NCBI RefSeq assembly: GCF_016920785.2 | Contig: NW_024609837.1 | Span: 29,200,786-29,264,785 of the forward strand | Reading direction: 5' to 3' | DNA from: Ixodes scapularis | Taxonomy: Eukaryota; Arthropoda; Arachnida; Ixodida; Ixodidae | DNA length: 64,000 bases | Shown: positions 11,739-22,362 of the stretch, piece after piece | Layout of the letters: every line of letters starts with the position of its first letter | Position numbering within the stretch: position 1 is the first letter of the stretch | The notes under the pieces: model-generated | Database searches by the model: none | Told to the model about the DNA's origin: nothing | Seen by the model: only the letters and a program-made list of their open reading frames with translations | Position numbers and translations under genes: made by a program

Positions 11739-11945
11739 GTTGAAATTGCTCGAGCGCTTGTCAATTTTCTTTTATTTTGTCAAAGCGCCATTCAGGTGCT
11801 TCCCTGCAAAGCAAACAAGACAATAACAAGGTACAGAACTAAATGACGAGGTTTTGCTCCTTCACTGTGCATATTAAGGAGTCGCCAGCGATATGGGCTC
11901 ATCAAGACCGCCAACTGGATACAAAAGGAAAACGATGTCCGCGTT

Positions 11946-11982
11946 ATAGAGTCAACATAATAGATTATTATGTTGACTCTAT
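11946..11982. repeat. Perfect hairpin, 17-bp arms (unit A)
   Basis: atagagtcaacataata at 11946-11962 is the exact inverse complement of 11966-11982, with a 3-nt loop. Confidence 0.9.
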
Positions 11983-13710
11983 GATCTCGACAGAAAAGCT
12001 TCGTACCCTAACTACGGGCTTGTGGACTGCACCTCGTGTCACGTGAAGAACTTCTTTGCGATTGACTCGAACGAGACACTATTCTGAAATGTGGTTATAC
12101 AATGACGGCTCTCTGACTTTACGGCAGTACTGGTGCCACAATAAGAGCCCTAATGCCTCCTACATTGCGCCAAGGCATTGATAGCAGACGACAATGTTGG
12201 TCTTGAATTAGAGTCTATCCGTATTGTCTAGCCGAATGTTGTTCTTGATTTAGACTCTAAACCTTTTTTCCGCATTTGGTTTATTGTTCTCATTTTAATT
12301 TCGACATTAGGCTCCGAGCTGATTTCGATGCTTCGTGTCTGTCAGTCCCTTTTCGTCCTCTTGCTGTAGAGTTATTATGTCTAAGCAATCCCTACTACAT
12401 TGGTTTTTGGAAACCCGGATAGCAAATACCAGCAGAGACAAACGGAAGAATTCGAGAGAGAGAGGTGTACCGGGGGGGGGGGGGGGGGGGGGGAGGCATC
12501 TTCGCCATCCACGCTACCGTATACTGGAATCGGCAAGAACGGTGGTTGTAAAGTTCCGATCACCAGCAGCGCATTTCGTCGTAGTGCCAAGTGCGATCTT
12601 CAACATGCGGAGTGCCAAGACCATGGATATTCTTTCGGCAGCGCTTACACACCGGTGATCTTCCTTTGTTTTGGGCATACATGTAACCCCTAGCTTCGAC
12701 GAACCGAAGACACGACGGACCGCCTTCTCTTCTATGTGAGTGACAAGGAGAGGTCCTCCTGACCATTGGGGATAGGTATCCTTGCTACGCAATGTACGTT
12801 TTGTCACTATCCGATGAGTTTGAACCGTGTCGAACTCTGTGCCAGAAATCTCCGACGAGTTCAACGTGTAATCCACAGCGATCGGCCCGAAAGGCCCTGT
12901 ACAGCGCTATTTGTAAGTGCTTTTTTATTCCAATAGACCGTGAGAGACGTTCTGATTTGTTATTTCTGTGTTCGAAGTCATTTTTATTTCATTTTTTTTT
13001 GTTGAAATATGGCTGTCTTTTTGGCGGTAGACGTGTGCTGTAGTAAAACGTCCTCGCGGTATGTCCAAAGCCGAATACCAAAGAGCGTTGAGTAGTTCTT
13101 ATTTTCCAAGGTTCGGCTTGTTGGGTGCGAGAGGAGTGTCAGTTATATCACCGCGCTCTGCGAGTGTAATTGCCAGTATTTGTCTTTACACGACAATCTA
13201 TTTTATGTGCGTGATTTATTTTAAATTCTTGATTGAATCAAGCATCAAGTTCTCTTCAACTGTCACGTTCGAACGTATAATGGGGTATTTATTGAACTGT
13301 TAGTTTAGTAGCGCGTTTGACACTGGTGAACTGAAGAGGAAGGACAGCGGTTGGATTTATAAATTGTAAATATAATGGGGGCAATAGGGGTACAATTATA
13401 ACTACATATTTCCGTGCCGCAAATACCATAACTCCTGAAAACGTTTTCTTTTTTTTTTCACATTAAAGTAGAAATATTGGTGTGAACTTAAATGGCGAGA
13501 TTGTAATTCTTAAGACTTCTTAAAGCTTGATGAAAGTTTGAGGGACGCCATGATGTTGCAAGAGTAGAGCTAAGAAATTTATGACATAACCTTCGTACTA
13601 TTTGATTAATTTTTTAAATCACTATAAATATTTTAATCTAGATCGATCAAGCTCTGAGTAAGGACAAGTCGGACGAACAAAACAATAGTAAACGCCTGGG
13701 CCGTCGTAGC
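11983..13710. other. Unit backbone without a supported gene
   Basis: Two related 25-bp stretches, caatgttggtcttgaatta and aatgttgttcttgattta, stand in tandem near 12190-12260. The segment 12500-12900 has a minus-strand ORF of 120 residues that stays open in A (12514-12876), B (38752-39114) and C (63494-63856), but no domain was recognised. Openness in young duplicates is weak evidence for coding. The rest is AT-rich. Matches lie at 38227-39952 and 62970-64000. Confidence 0.4.
12472..12493 (+). repeat. Poly-G run, 22 nt (unit A)
   Basis: An uninterrupted run of 22 G follows agaggtgtacc. It is a potential G-quadruplex and is length-variable: the same site has 19 G in unit B and 18 in unit C. 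Confidence 0.95.
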
Positions 13711-13816
13711 GTCTCAGCTGAGACGCGGGGAAAGAAAGCACTGTCAAACCTCGACTCAAGACGCTCGCGCGTCCCAGCCTTTACAGTGCTTCCTTTCACC
13801 CAGTCTCGGCTGAGAC
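13711..13816. repeat. Imperfect hairpin, 34-bp arms (unit A)
   Basis: gtctcagctgagacgcgggg... at 13711-13744 pairs with 13783-13816 with a few mismatches. The loop is about 38 nt and has its own agacgctcgcgcgtcc palindrome. It is probably a small foldback element. Confidence 0.75.
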
Positions 13817-14580
13817 ACTGATTCCAGCAAGCCGGTCCCGGTGTCTCACCTGCGCATCTATATATTTATTTTAGAAGGGAGTACTAACTTTTTTACCTAC
13901 AAAATAACGAAAAATAATTCACTGGAAAAGAAACCTCATAATATAGAAAAGTAAACATAAAAATGTATTTAGGCCCTTCCGAGATTTTATGCTTGAAGAG
14001 CAACTGAGCCGATTAATTGAATAATTAATTAAAGGGTGGCGATTAATCATAAAGCTATGTTTCATTTTGATATTCATTATTGACAAGCGTAAGAGACATC
14101 TAAGCCTCTGAAACCCTTCATCTGAATCCAAACCCCCGCTTCTGTTTCTTTCAGAATCATGGGGCCAGGCCCCTGCGTGGAATCCCTTTGCCCAGCCCTT
14201 CGCCCAGCCCTCTGCACTGTCTACTACCGAGCCTGCCGCCGACCCTGCCGCCGAGTCTGCCTAGGTCCCCCTAGTTGCACAATGTTTTATATCTTTTTAT
14301 TCGATTTAAATAAATTGTGAACTGTCAAACGTTATGAACAATTCATTTGCATGCTTTAATGATTTCTAAAGTGTCCAAATATGGTAAAATTGCTGCATTT
14401 ATTAGATGTTACTATTAGAAAGAAAACAGTGCTTGGGGGAAAAGGGCGAGGGACTAGCTTGGTTCTCTTCACTCTTTTTGTGACGCTGGTTAGAGCTACA
14501 AAATGGCATCCAATAATGGCATAGACAAGAATGCAAAAAAGATTCCAGTGTATTAGACTGGATGCCTATATTGAAATAGC
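13817..14580. other. AT-rich backbone with a short CCCAGCCCTTCG minisatellite
   Basis: There is no supported gene. Around 14190-14215 the 12-mer cccagcccttcg occurs about twice, and one more time in unit B (40430-40460), so it varies in number. Counterpart: 40059-40833. Confidence 0.5.
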
Positions 14581-14855
14581 CAACGTTTAAGCCAATGTTG
14601 GAAGAGCCAATGTGTAAGGCGCTGGATGCCATTGTTGGCTCAGCAAACGGTGAAACCTCTATGCCAATATTGGATAAAAAAGCGCAAACCACGTTGGTCC
14701 AACGTGGGCTTGAACGTTGGAAAACCAGTGGTAGAACATTGGCACCAATGTTGGACCACCATTGGATCGGGTGGCGTTTTTGAAAATGCCAACGTCAGAC
14801 CAATATTGGGACCCTTTTTTGCGAACATTGGCCCAACGGAGGTCCAACAATGGTG
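14581..14855. repeat. Array of CCAAT/ATTGG half-palindromes (unit A)
   Basis: Within 275 bp there are more than ten ccaatnttgg, ccaatattgg, caacgttgg or lone ccaat/attgg motifs on both strands. Examples are gccaatgttgg, gccaatattgg, caccaatgttgg and accaatattggg. A weaker stretch of the same kind is at about 11395-11570. Confidence 0.7.
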
Positions 14856-15319
14856 TGCTGCCTGGGCCGAATCGGACTCCCGAATCATTAATGACAATGT
14901 TTGCAGGCGCGACGTCAGTTTCCAAAATGCTTATGCAAATAATATCTGAAGTAAAACGAACAAGAAATTAACTTGAAAATAATACAAAGATACAAATATT
15001 CGACAGTACTAAAAAAAGACGTAAAACATTGGGGAAAAAAACTTCATGGACAATTAAAATTCCCAACCTCGGCTAAAAGTTAAAGTTCAATTTTTCTCTT
15101 TTTTTTTAATGCTGGCATGTTTGTGATATTGTGTTTTGTTCGCACCGCAAACGGCGCTACACGGCGTCGTTGAGGCAGGCTTCAAAAAGGATTGTCTTTC
15201 AGCCCGCAGTGCAAGCAACAAAAAAACAAACAATGCGACGCTATTTTTCTTTTGTGCGTGCCTGTGCTAGGCCACTTGTGAGAGCGCTGATGCTTTCAGA
15301 GGTTCCGTCGGCGCCGCAA
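14856..15319. other. Non-coding unit backbone
   Basis: AT-rich sequence with a T-run near 15100; nothing recognised. Counterpart: 41109-41576. Confidence 0.4.
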
Positions 15320-15500
15320 AGTCTCCCAAAAGTAATTGTAATTGCGCCTGAAATTTGGCAATTACTGACGCTAGAAAGTAATTAAACTACAATTACAATT
15401 TCCTTTAGTCAAAAGTACTTAATTACAATTACAAATCAACAAAAAATTAATTAAATTGCAGCAATTCAATTACTCTAGTTGAATTACTACCCAAGTATGC
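15320..15500. repeat. (T)GTAATTGTAATT-rich transposon-end-like stretch (unit A)
   Basis: Repeated aattac/gtaatt motifs on both strands (agtaattgtaattgc, aattacaattac, tacaattacaattt) are concentrated here. Dense short subterminal repeats of this kind are known from hAT-type elements. No matching second end was found, so the element is unassigned. Counterpart: 41577-41757. Confidence 0.45.
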
Positions 15501-15632
15501 TGTGAAGGCATCCGAGCCCCGATTTTGACGTACCAGACAGAGAGTGTGGCACGCACAGCAGAGCAACAAAGCATGTTCAGAAGAAGTTCCACAGCCCAGA
15601 AGACAAAGATGGCAGCCCGCCGAAGGCGACTT

Positions 15633-15666
15633 CTGCAAAGGTCTATGTTCTGCAAAGGTCTATGTT
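15633..15666. repeat. 17-bp direct repeat at the 5' junction of the CR1-like LINE
   Basis: ctgcaaaggtctatgtt stands at 15633-15649 and 15650-15666. The empty site in unit B (41889-41906) has it once, followed by agatttgtggccg. At the LINE's 3' end the flank resumes at tgtggccg, so about 5 bp of target are missing and the 17-mer does not flank the element. Confidence 0.85.
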
Positions 15667-15783
15667 ACACTGCTGGAGGCCACGAGCACAGTCCCGCCCC
15701 CGCAAATCAACCTCCAGCGTCATCCGGGTGCAGTGCCTTGTCTAGGCGATAAAAGGGCAGCCCGAGCGCCGAACACGTCATTT

Positions 15784-15899
15784 CTGGCAGCAGCAGCAAC
15801 AAGCAACGAACACCGGGCTAACCGCTCCTCTGCCATTGCAGGTTGGTTGGCATATTAGTGTATTACTTTTTTTTTTTTTCACGTTGCTGCTGCTGCCAG
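15784..15899 (+). repeat. Inverted repeat in the LINE 5' UTR
   Basis: ctggcagcagcagcaac (15784-15800) is the exact inverse complement of 15883-15899, 82 nt apart, just ahead of the ORF1 start. In RNA it could fold into a stem presenting or masking the start region. Confidence 0.8.
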
Positions 15900-15938
15900 C
15901 GGTGTTTCTATTGCTTTGTCGGCGAGTGTTTCGTATAT

Positions 15939-16844
15939 ATGGCGGAAGCATTGTGTTCAAAATGTAAAGAGGAGATACCCCATAGGGAGCAGTCTATTTC
16001 GTGCTGTGAATGTGAATACCCATACCACATCGGAAACTGTGCGGGAATTTCCGAAACAACGCTAAAAACGAAAGGAGAAGCATACCGTAAAGCATGGAAG
16101 TGTCCCACTTGCCGAGCAGCTAAACTAAAAGGTGGCGCGACAAGTAAACAGAGGCAAGATGGTGACATGTGGGTCTTGTTAGCGGCCATGAACGAAAAAT
16201 TAGATAATCTGTTAGCCCTAAAGGAAACAGTTGGTAACATTGAAGCGTCAGTGCAAGTTATGTCAGACAAATATGATGAAATACTGAGCCATATTACTGA
16301 GCAGAAGCAAGATATAAAGGATTTAAAGAGGCGGGTTGAAAAAATCGAAAACGCTAACAAAAAAGACGAGCTTAGCAAAATGAAAACTGAACTTCACGAG
16401 CTTGAATGGAGAAGTCGCAGGCTGAATCTGGAATTCCATGGTGTTCCGAAGATTGACGGTGAAGACTTGTTGAACAAGGTCAATGAAGTAGCGCGCAGCC
16501 TAGACGTTCCTGCACTGAATATTTCCGACGTAGCGGCAATTCACCGACTGCCATCAAAGTCTGACAGGACACCAGGTATTATTGTCAGGTTCGTATCTCA
16601 ACTGACAAGAGACCTGTGGCTGAGCAGGAAGGCTAGACTTCGTACCATCGGGAACAAACTTTACATCAATGAGAACATGACCAAACAAAACAGAGAATTA
16701 CTGGCCAAGGCAAAAGATTGGGCAAAAAGTGCAGATTTTACTTACGTTTGGCACAAGGACGGAAAGATCTTCGTTCGTCGCCAAAGTGGTGAACGAGCGT
16801 TTGTGATAAGGTGCGAGGATGATCTGCAAGCGATAGTTTCCTGA
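15939..16844 (+). CDS. LINE ORF1: PHD-type zinc finger plus coiled coil and RNA-binding-like domain
   Basis: A 301-residue nucleic-acid-binding ORF1 protein, expected to coat the LINE RNA. ATG 15939 is chosen because it directly precedes the zinc finger (MAEALCSKCKEE). Residues about 6-60 hold a Cys4-His-Cys3-like PHD pattern (CSKC, CCEC, H, C, CPTC). Residues about 75-150 are heptad-like, rich in Lys/Glu/Leu (KRRVEKIENANKK), probably a coiled coil for oligomers. The C-terminal half (RLNLEFHGVP, IIVRFVSQLTRDLWL, GNKLYINENMT) resembles the baculovirus FP25/L1-ORF1-like RNA-binding family. No lesion was seen. ORF2 starts 53 nt after the stop. Confidence 0.85.
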   Translation: MAEALCSKCKEEIPHREQSISCCECEYPYHIGNCAGISETTLKTKGEAYRKAWKCPTCRAAKLKGGATSKQRQDGDMWVLLAAMNEKLDNLLALKETVGNIEASVQVMSDKYDEILSHITEQKQDIKDLKRRVEKIENANKKDELSKMKTELHELEWRSRRLNLEFHGVPKIDGEDLLNKVNEVARSLDVPALNISDVAAIHRLPSKSDRTPGIIVRFVSQLTRDLWLSRKARLRTIGNKLYINENMTKQNRELLAKAKDWAKSADFTYVWHKDGKIFVRRQSGERAFVIRCEDDLQAIVS

Positions 16845-16879
16845 TCAAATTCTTGCTCGCCTTCAACTCTTGTTTAATA

Positions 16880-16894
16880 AAAAAAAAAAAAAAA
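16880..16894 (+). repeat. A-run between LINE ORF1 and ORF2
   Basis: About 15 A precede gttATG of ORF2. The ORF2 frame is open upstream through the run as poly-Lys back to 16853, eight nt after the ORF1 stop. Such a run can slip in replication or translation. Confidence 0.8.
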
Positions 16895-16897
16895 GTT

Positions 16898-19756
16898 ATG
16901 GCAGAGTGTTTATACTTGCTTCCTGTTGATATCGTGCAACATATTGGTCGTAGTTTTGATTCATCATTCAAAGCATTTCACTTGAACGTACGGTCAGCTA
17001 AGCATAAGGCGGCAGATCTTGAATGTCTTTTTAGCCAGTTTTCAGTTCGATTTAATGTGATCATGTTAACTGAAACGTGGTATTCTGACGAAGCGGATGC
17101 ATTTCATTTGCCATCGTACAAATGCTTATGTTTAAATCGTACCTTTAGTCGTGGCGGAGGTGTTTCAGTATTGATAGATGAAAGCATGTCACATAATTTA
17201 TTACCAAATTTCTGTATGATTACCCATGATTACGAGGTGTTATCACTCATATCAGGCGATATGCTTATCTCTGTCGTCTATCGTCCACCAGACGGTAACG
17301 TTTCAAATTTTTTAGCATTTTTTGAGAGCCTTCTGGGATTCGTTAGTGACAACAACCTGAACGTGATAATTGGCGGGGACTTTAATATCAATATGCTGCT
17401 GTGTGCTATGCCTAGTATTGAGTTAGAAATGTTGCTTACAACATATGGATGTGTCAACGTAATCACGAAGCCAACAAGGATTACACAGCAGTCGGAGACC
17501 TGTATCGACCTTTTTATAACAAACGCTGAGGTTACCCGCCTAAAAGGAGGGATTTTTATGTCTCATATTAGCGACCATCTCCCAATATTCCTATGCATAA
17601 AAGATGCACGTTGTCTCAAAAATAGTGTGCACTCACCTATATATTTTCAAGTTATTACACCTGATAATCTTGAAAGGTTTTGTAATGATATTGCAAATGA
17701 AAACTGGAATGACGTTCTTAACGCAACAGATCCCGATGTAGCTTACAATGTATTTCTGGACCAGTTCAAAATTCTTTATGCAAAAAACTTTCCTTATAAG
17801 AAAATTAAAAAATCAGGTAAAATTCGAAAGCCTTGGATTACCCAAGATCATCTAGCTAAAATCAATATAAAAGATCGCCTCTTTCAGAAATTTAACAGAT
17901 CGAAAAATCCAGACGACCTTAAGAAATTCAAATTTTATCGGAACCAGCTGACAAAGGAGCTTCGAAATGCCAGGACCCGTTATTACTACAATAGTTTTAA
18001 GTCACCCAATGGACGTGTGGACGAAATTTGGAAAAAGGTTAATTCAGTCCTACAAGACAATAGGGCGCATGACTACGTTGAAACCCTACGCGTAAATGGC
18101 AAAGGACTCAAGGGTACTGATCTGGCTAATGCATTTAATGATCACTTTGTTAACCTGGCTACTTTGACACATGATTCAGATGCCTGCAAATATATTAAAA
18201 ATAGGAACATGAATTCAATCTTCTTGGATCCTGTCACCGAGTTCGAGGTATCAAATGTGTTTATAAACCTAAAAAATACGAAAAGCAGAGACATAGATGA
18301 TATCCAGATCAAACCTGTGAAATATGTTGTACCTTTAGTGGCACGATACTTAACGCATATATTTAACTTGTGCATATCGGCTGGCGTTTTTCCCAAACGT
18401 ATGCAGATTGCTAAAGTCTGTGTACTGCACAAGAAAGGTGATAAGAACGATATTAACAATTATAGGCCAGTGTCGATTCTCCCTGTTTTCTCGAAAGGAC
18501 TTGAAAAAGTTATTTATGCACGTCTGGTAAATTTTTTTGATAAGCACAGCTTAATTACCAAATCGCAGTTCGGGTTTCGTAAACATCGTTCAACTGAACT
18601 AGCCCTCCTTGAAGAAAAAGAATTTATTTTAAGAAGTCTTGAGGATCGAAAACTAGTGCTTGCGGTTTATGTTGATTTCACGAAAGCATTTGATTATTTG
18701 AATCATAAATTGCTGTTACTAAAACTCGAATCTTATGGTGTCAGGGGTCAGGCTTTACTTCTGCTCCAGTCTTACCTAGAAAGCCGAAAGCAATATGTGT
18801 GCTACAATAACTTTTCTTCTGTAATAAAACCGATAGTTGTTGGAGTACCACAAGGAAGTATATTAGGTCCTTTTCTTTTTAATGTGTATGTAAACGACAT
18901 CCTAAATATTGACCCATCAATAAAATTTGTAATGTACGCAGACGACACGACATTACTTTACAAGGCTAAGGATGCAGATGAGCTTGTACATAAAATAAAC
19001 TCAGTACTGGGGGAAATGTTTCTATGGACTAATAAGAACGCTTTGAAAATAAACATAAATAAAACAAAGGCTGTTATGTTCCGTCCTAAGAATAAAGTTC
19101 TCGAATCTATAGAGCCAATTATTCTTGACTCTACCGAAATCGAATTGGTCGACAATTTTAAAACGTTGGGAGTTGTTTTCTCTCAGAATATGTCATGGGA
19201 CTTACATATTCAGGATTTATGTAGGAAATTGTCAAAAACTATTGGATTAGTTTGCCGCCATCGATATACATTTCCACCATCTGTCAAAATGTTGTTATAT
19301 AAATCACTGTTTTATTCATACCTAAATTACTGCTCTTTGGTCTGGGGCACAACTACGGCAACGAACCTAGAAAAAATATACTTATTTCAAAAAAGAATGC
19401 TACGGATTATTGCAAATACAAGTTATTTATCACACACAGAAAGCTTGTTTAAAAGATATAATGTACTTAGTGTTCATGAGCTTTACAATTATAGACTTTC
19501 CTTAAGGCTTAAGGCAGAAGCACAAAATAATACTTCATTCTTGATTGATCTATCTTGTTTGCAGCAACATGTAGCACCATATACGCTTCGAAACTCTGAT
19601 CCTTGGCAAGTACCTACTTGCCGATTGAATTCCGGGATGGAAATGTTGGCCTACCGTATCCCAAGGCTTCTCAACTTTTTGCATTCATGTGATGTTTGCC
19701 TGCATGAAACACCTCTGAAAGGGCTACGTATCACTTTGCTTAATTTATCAACGTAG
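16898..19756 (+). CDS. LINE ORF2: apurinic-type endonuclease and reverse transcriptase
   Basis: A 952-residue enzyme for target-primed reverse transcription: nicking of target DNA, then cDNA synthesis on the LINE RNA. The endonuclease occupies about residues 20-235 (HLNVRSA, MLTETW, GGDFNIN near 160, SHISDHLPIF near 225, catalytic Asp and His present). The RT has the fingers motif NNYRPVSILPVFSKGLEK, motif A VDFTKAFDYLNH near 593, motif B VPQGSILGPFLFN near 651 and the catalytic YADD near 681. The C-terminal part (MLRIIANTSYLS, SVHELYNYR) is typical of CR1-like elements, and there is no RNase H. The start is set at ATG 16898; an in-frame extension through the A-run exists but has no ATG. No lesion was seen. 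A motif reads FDYLNH where many relatives have FDxVxH. Confidence 0.9.
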   Translation: MAECLYLLPVDIVQHIGRSFDSSFKAFHLNVRSAKHKAADLECLFSQFSVRFNVIMLTETWYSDEADAFHLPSYKCLCLNRTFSRGGGVSVLIDESMSHNLLPNFCMITHDYEVLSLISGDMLISVVYRPPDGNVSNFLAFFESLLGFVSDNNLNVIIGGDFNINMLLCAMPSIELEMLLTTYGCVNVITKPTRITQQSETCIDLFITNAEVTRLKGGIFMSHISDHLPIFLCIKDARCLKNSVHSPIYFQVITPDNLERFCNDIANENWNDVLNATDPDVAYNVFLDQFKILYAKNFPYKKIKKSGKIRKPWITQDHLAKINIKDRLFQKFNRSKNPDDLKKFKFYRNQLTKELRNARTRYYYNSFKSPNGRVDEIWKKVNSVLQDNRAHDYVETLRVNGKGLKGTDLANAFNDHFVNLATLTHDSDACKYIKNRNMNSIFLDPVTEFEVSNVFINLKNTKSRDIDDIQIKPVKYVVPLVARYLTHIFNLCISAGVFPKRMQIAKVCVLHKKGDKNDINNYRPVSILPVFSKGLEKVIYARLVNFFDKHSLITKSQFGFRKHRSTELALLEEKEFILRSLEDRKLVLAVYVDFTKAFDYLNHKLLLLKLESYGVRGQALLLLQSYLESRKQYVCYNNFSSVIKPIVVGVPQGSILGPFLFNVYVNDILNIDPSIKFVMYADDTTLLYKAKDADELVHKINSVLGEMFLWTNKNALKININKTKAVMFRPKNKVLESIEPIILDSTEIELVDNFKTLGVVFSQNMSWDLHIQDLCRKLSKTIGLVCRHRYTFPPSVKMLLYKSLFYSYLNYCSLVWGTTTATNLEKIYLFQKRMLRIIANTSYLSHTESLFKRYNVLSVHELYNYRLSLRLKAEAQNNTSFLIDLSCLQQHVAPYTLRNSDPWQVPTCRLNSGMEMLAYRIPRLLNFLHSCDVCLHETPLKGLRITLLNLST

Positions 19757-19970
19757 ATATTATCACGCTTTATTGTCAAACCCTAAAAAGTATGCGTTTT
19801 TTTTTTTTTTTTTCTTGTTTTGTTATTATCTTTTGTATAAACTAAAGTTTCCACTGCTGCTGCAGAATGTACTGGGGCCGAGAGCTCGTCAAGCCGCCTA
19901 GTGCGGCTTTTTTTCTCGGCTCCGCCATTACCCGTAATGGAAATAAAGCTATTATTATTATTATTATTAT

Positions 19971-22327
19971 TTGTGGCCGAAACACCATATCTGGCAAAGC
20001 ACTTTATTGCAAGGTTCAACACTGGCAGCGTCATGACCAACTCGATGTCTGGTACATCAAATCGGGGCTCAATATATACAGATAAGATACACCCGACGCA
20101 GGCACACAGCGCTGTGACGTCAGACATAAAAGCGCATACTTCATGGTATGCTGTTATCAGATACGCGCAGATACGAAAGTCTGTAACAGTTATTTTACAT
20201 GGGGCATGTTTAATTCACAGGATAAGATCACGCGCCGCTGCTGATTTTGGGCACTCCGGTTAACCCTTGAATCTTGTGTTTCTTGTTAACAGACGTGTTT
20301 CACAACGATACGAAAAATTGTAATGAGAAACAATAAAGCGATACTATTTTTTTTCTACCTTAGTGTCCCCAAAAGAGGGAGTAAAGAAAGTTTCCACTAT
20401 ACAGGGACAGAAATAAGACGAATACTTCAGTGGTGCTGCTTTGTACGCTACCTATCGATATAGGCCACACCACAGCAAACGTTACGGCGCTCATTATCTT
20501 TGTGCGTTTGCTGTTATGCTATCCAAGCCAATCACACACAGTTAATGCGCCGCGATTCCGCTTTTTCTCTATGTGTGATTGCTTTATAGCCGGCAATACA
20601 ACCCTATACAAACAAATTGAGCGCCGTGATAAGGAAATTTTATCGCGACTTGATTGACCCCGTCGACTGGTTGTGTCGCGACGGCGGTCGGATGTGAAGC
20701 GAAACGGAGCGTAGACCTCTACAACGGCCAGCGAACTGTGTTCGAGCGGTTCATTCACTCACTTCTGAATCGCAAACATACGCGTGTACGCGCCAAAAAA
20801 AAAATAAAAATGTGCCCGAGAATAAGGCGTGATTCATCGCAGAATTTGGATTCCTGCTCAATTCAGGATACCGGGAGTAAAGTTCGCCTCCACCGATGTT
20901 GGATCTGGGTGCAGTTTAAGGTCAGATGAGCCTGGTGGTGGAGCAGGGGCTCTAATGGTTAAATTTTGGTCGCTGAAAAAGTTAGATCTATTTTGCCTCT
21001 CGCGGACAGCGTTCCTACACTCCGCCTCACCCTAAGAGGAACTCAAGTCCAAAGGCTAGCAAAGTAGTACATTGAAAAAAAGAGGGTGCCTCCGTGGGGA
21101 AAAGTAGTCCGGCTAATTAAAATTTTGGTACGGACAAAAAAATACAAATCACAAAGGCATTGCCGTCTAATTTTGTTGTTATGCTGTTTTATATTGGTAA
21201 CTAAATAATAAAATGTTTATTTAAAACAAAATTCAAGATTTGACACGACATTATTTGGTTTTGGCATATAGCCATTAGAATTCAATTCAATCCAGCATCG
21301 TGTGCGTCGCCTGCATGGTGGAAGATGTCGCGTCTTTACCACGCGGACTTTTTTCGCTCCCAAATTGAACAGCGCTAGTGATCGTGGGATGTCTTGTGAA
21401 GAACTGTTAAACGGCTTCGGGATTTTTAAAGCCGAGTACATCGCCAGCAACTTCACCGCAAGCTCGAAACTTCTATCAATATTGCCGATGCGTCACAGCT
21501 CAAGTGTACGTTTACGGCATTCCCACTATACAGCGTGTATACACTAACCGCTACATATTAAAAAAAAAATACAAAGGGACTCAATTAAGAGATTGAACGA
21601 AGTCATATAAATCTTACTTTAGAGAGTAAAATTAAAAAATAAAAATAAATAATAAATCAAAAGATTGGGGGAAGAAATAGGTTTTTATTACAATAGATGT
21701 TGATTCTTGAAAAAGAAAGGAGGGAAGCAGAAACCGAGGGTACCGAGGGGTGGTTTGGGGCGGAGACGTGAAAAAGACTCCCGTTTTGAATTGGCCTAAT
21801 GTATAAAGGGAACAATGTGGCGCCCTGAAATAGACTTTGTCTTGAATTACCAGGTGTATTGGAGGGATCTCAAGGGAAAGTATACCTCCTGAAACAAAGT
21901 GGCACTATCGCTGAGAGGACCTTGAACCCCTATGCCTACATAACTTAAGGGGAGGAAAATACTCAAATCTATTATCACAAAATTTAAGCTTTAAAATACA
22001 AAAAAAAACTGTTTGGAATGGTAATTTTGATTAAACCTAAACTAATATTGATAAAATGAACAATTTATACTTTAATAAACCCGAAAATACACATGCGTCT
22101 TATTTTATATTACATATTTAAAAGGAATAACCCCCCAAAAATTGGGTAGTGTGTATGTTTATACAGCCTAGAACGTGGTCTGCCTCAACGGGTGACGAGT
22201 CTCCCAGCTGTTGATGAGCAATTTAGCCAGTGCAGTACAACCGCTAGCCTGGGCTCTTTAACGTGCACCACGCAGTAGTGATACACGACCGCACGCCGGT
22301 ACGATGCTCATCCAGATCGAAAAGGGC
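19971..22327. other. Unit backbone without a supported gene
   Basis: Counterparts in B are 41911-42275 and 46826-48898, split by the Harbinger insertion at the site matching 20335. Short ORFs such as 21302-21547 stay open in both units (47867-48112), but no domain was recognised. B carries about 30 extra bp near 47395-47425. Confidence 0.4.
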
Positions 22328-22362
22328 GGGGGGGGGGGGGGGGGGGGGGAGGGGAGGGGGGG
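22328..22362 (+). repeat. Second poly-G run (unit A)
   Basis: 22 G, then aggggagggggg. It is a potential quadruplex and the unit B counterpart is shorter. Confidence 0.9.

Larger units (their letters stand above)
15667..19970 (+). mobile_element. CR1-like non-LTR retrotransposon, full-looking, private to unit A
   Basis: It is 4.3 kb with a 5' UTR, ORF1, ORF2 and a 3' end, gcggctttttttctcggctc then ...aaataaagct, closed by an (ATT)n tail at about 19950-19970. Unit B has the empty site near 41906. Both ORFs are open end to end, with no stop or frameshift seen, so the copy may be young. The clade (CR1/Jockey group) is inferred from a PHD-type ORF1, an ORF2 without RNase H and the microsatellite tail. 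Confidence 0.85.

Noticed and set aside
12400..12693. Gly-rich ORF across the poly-G run (also 38644 and 63387)
   Set aside because: The glycine run is the G homopolymer. Frames differ among units because the run length differs.
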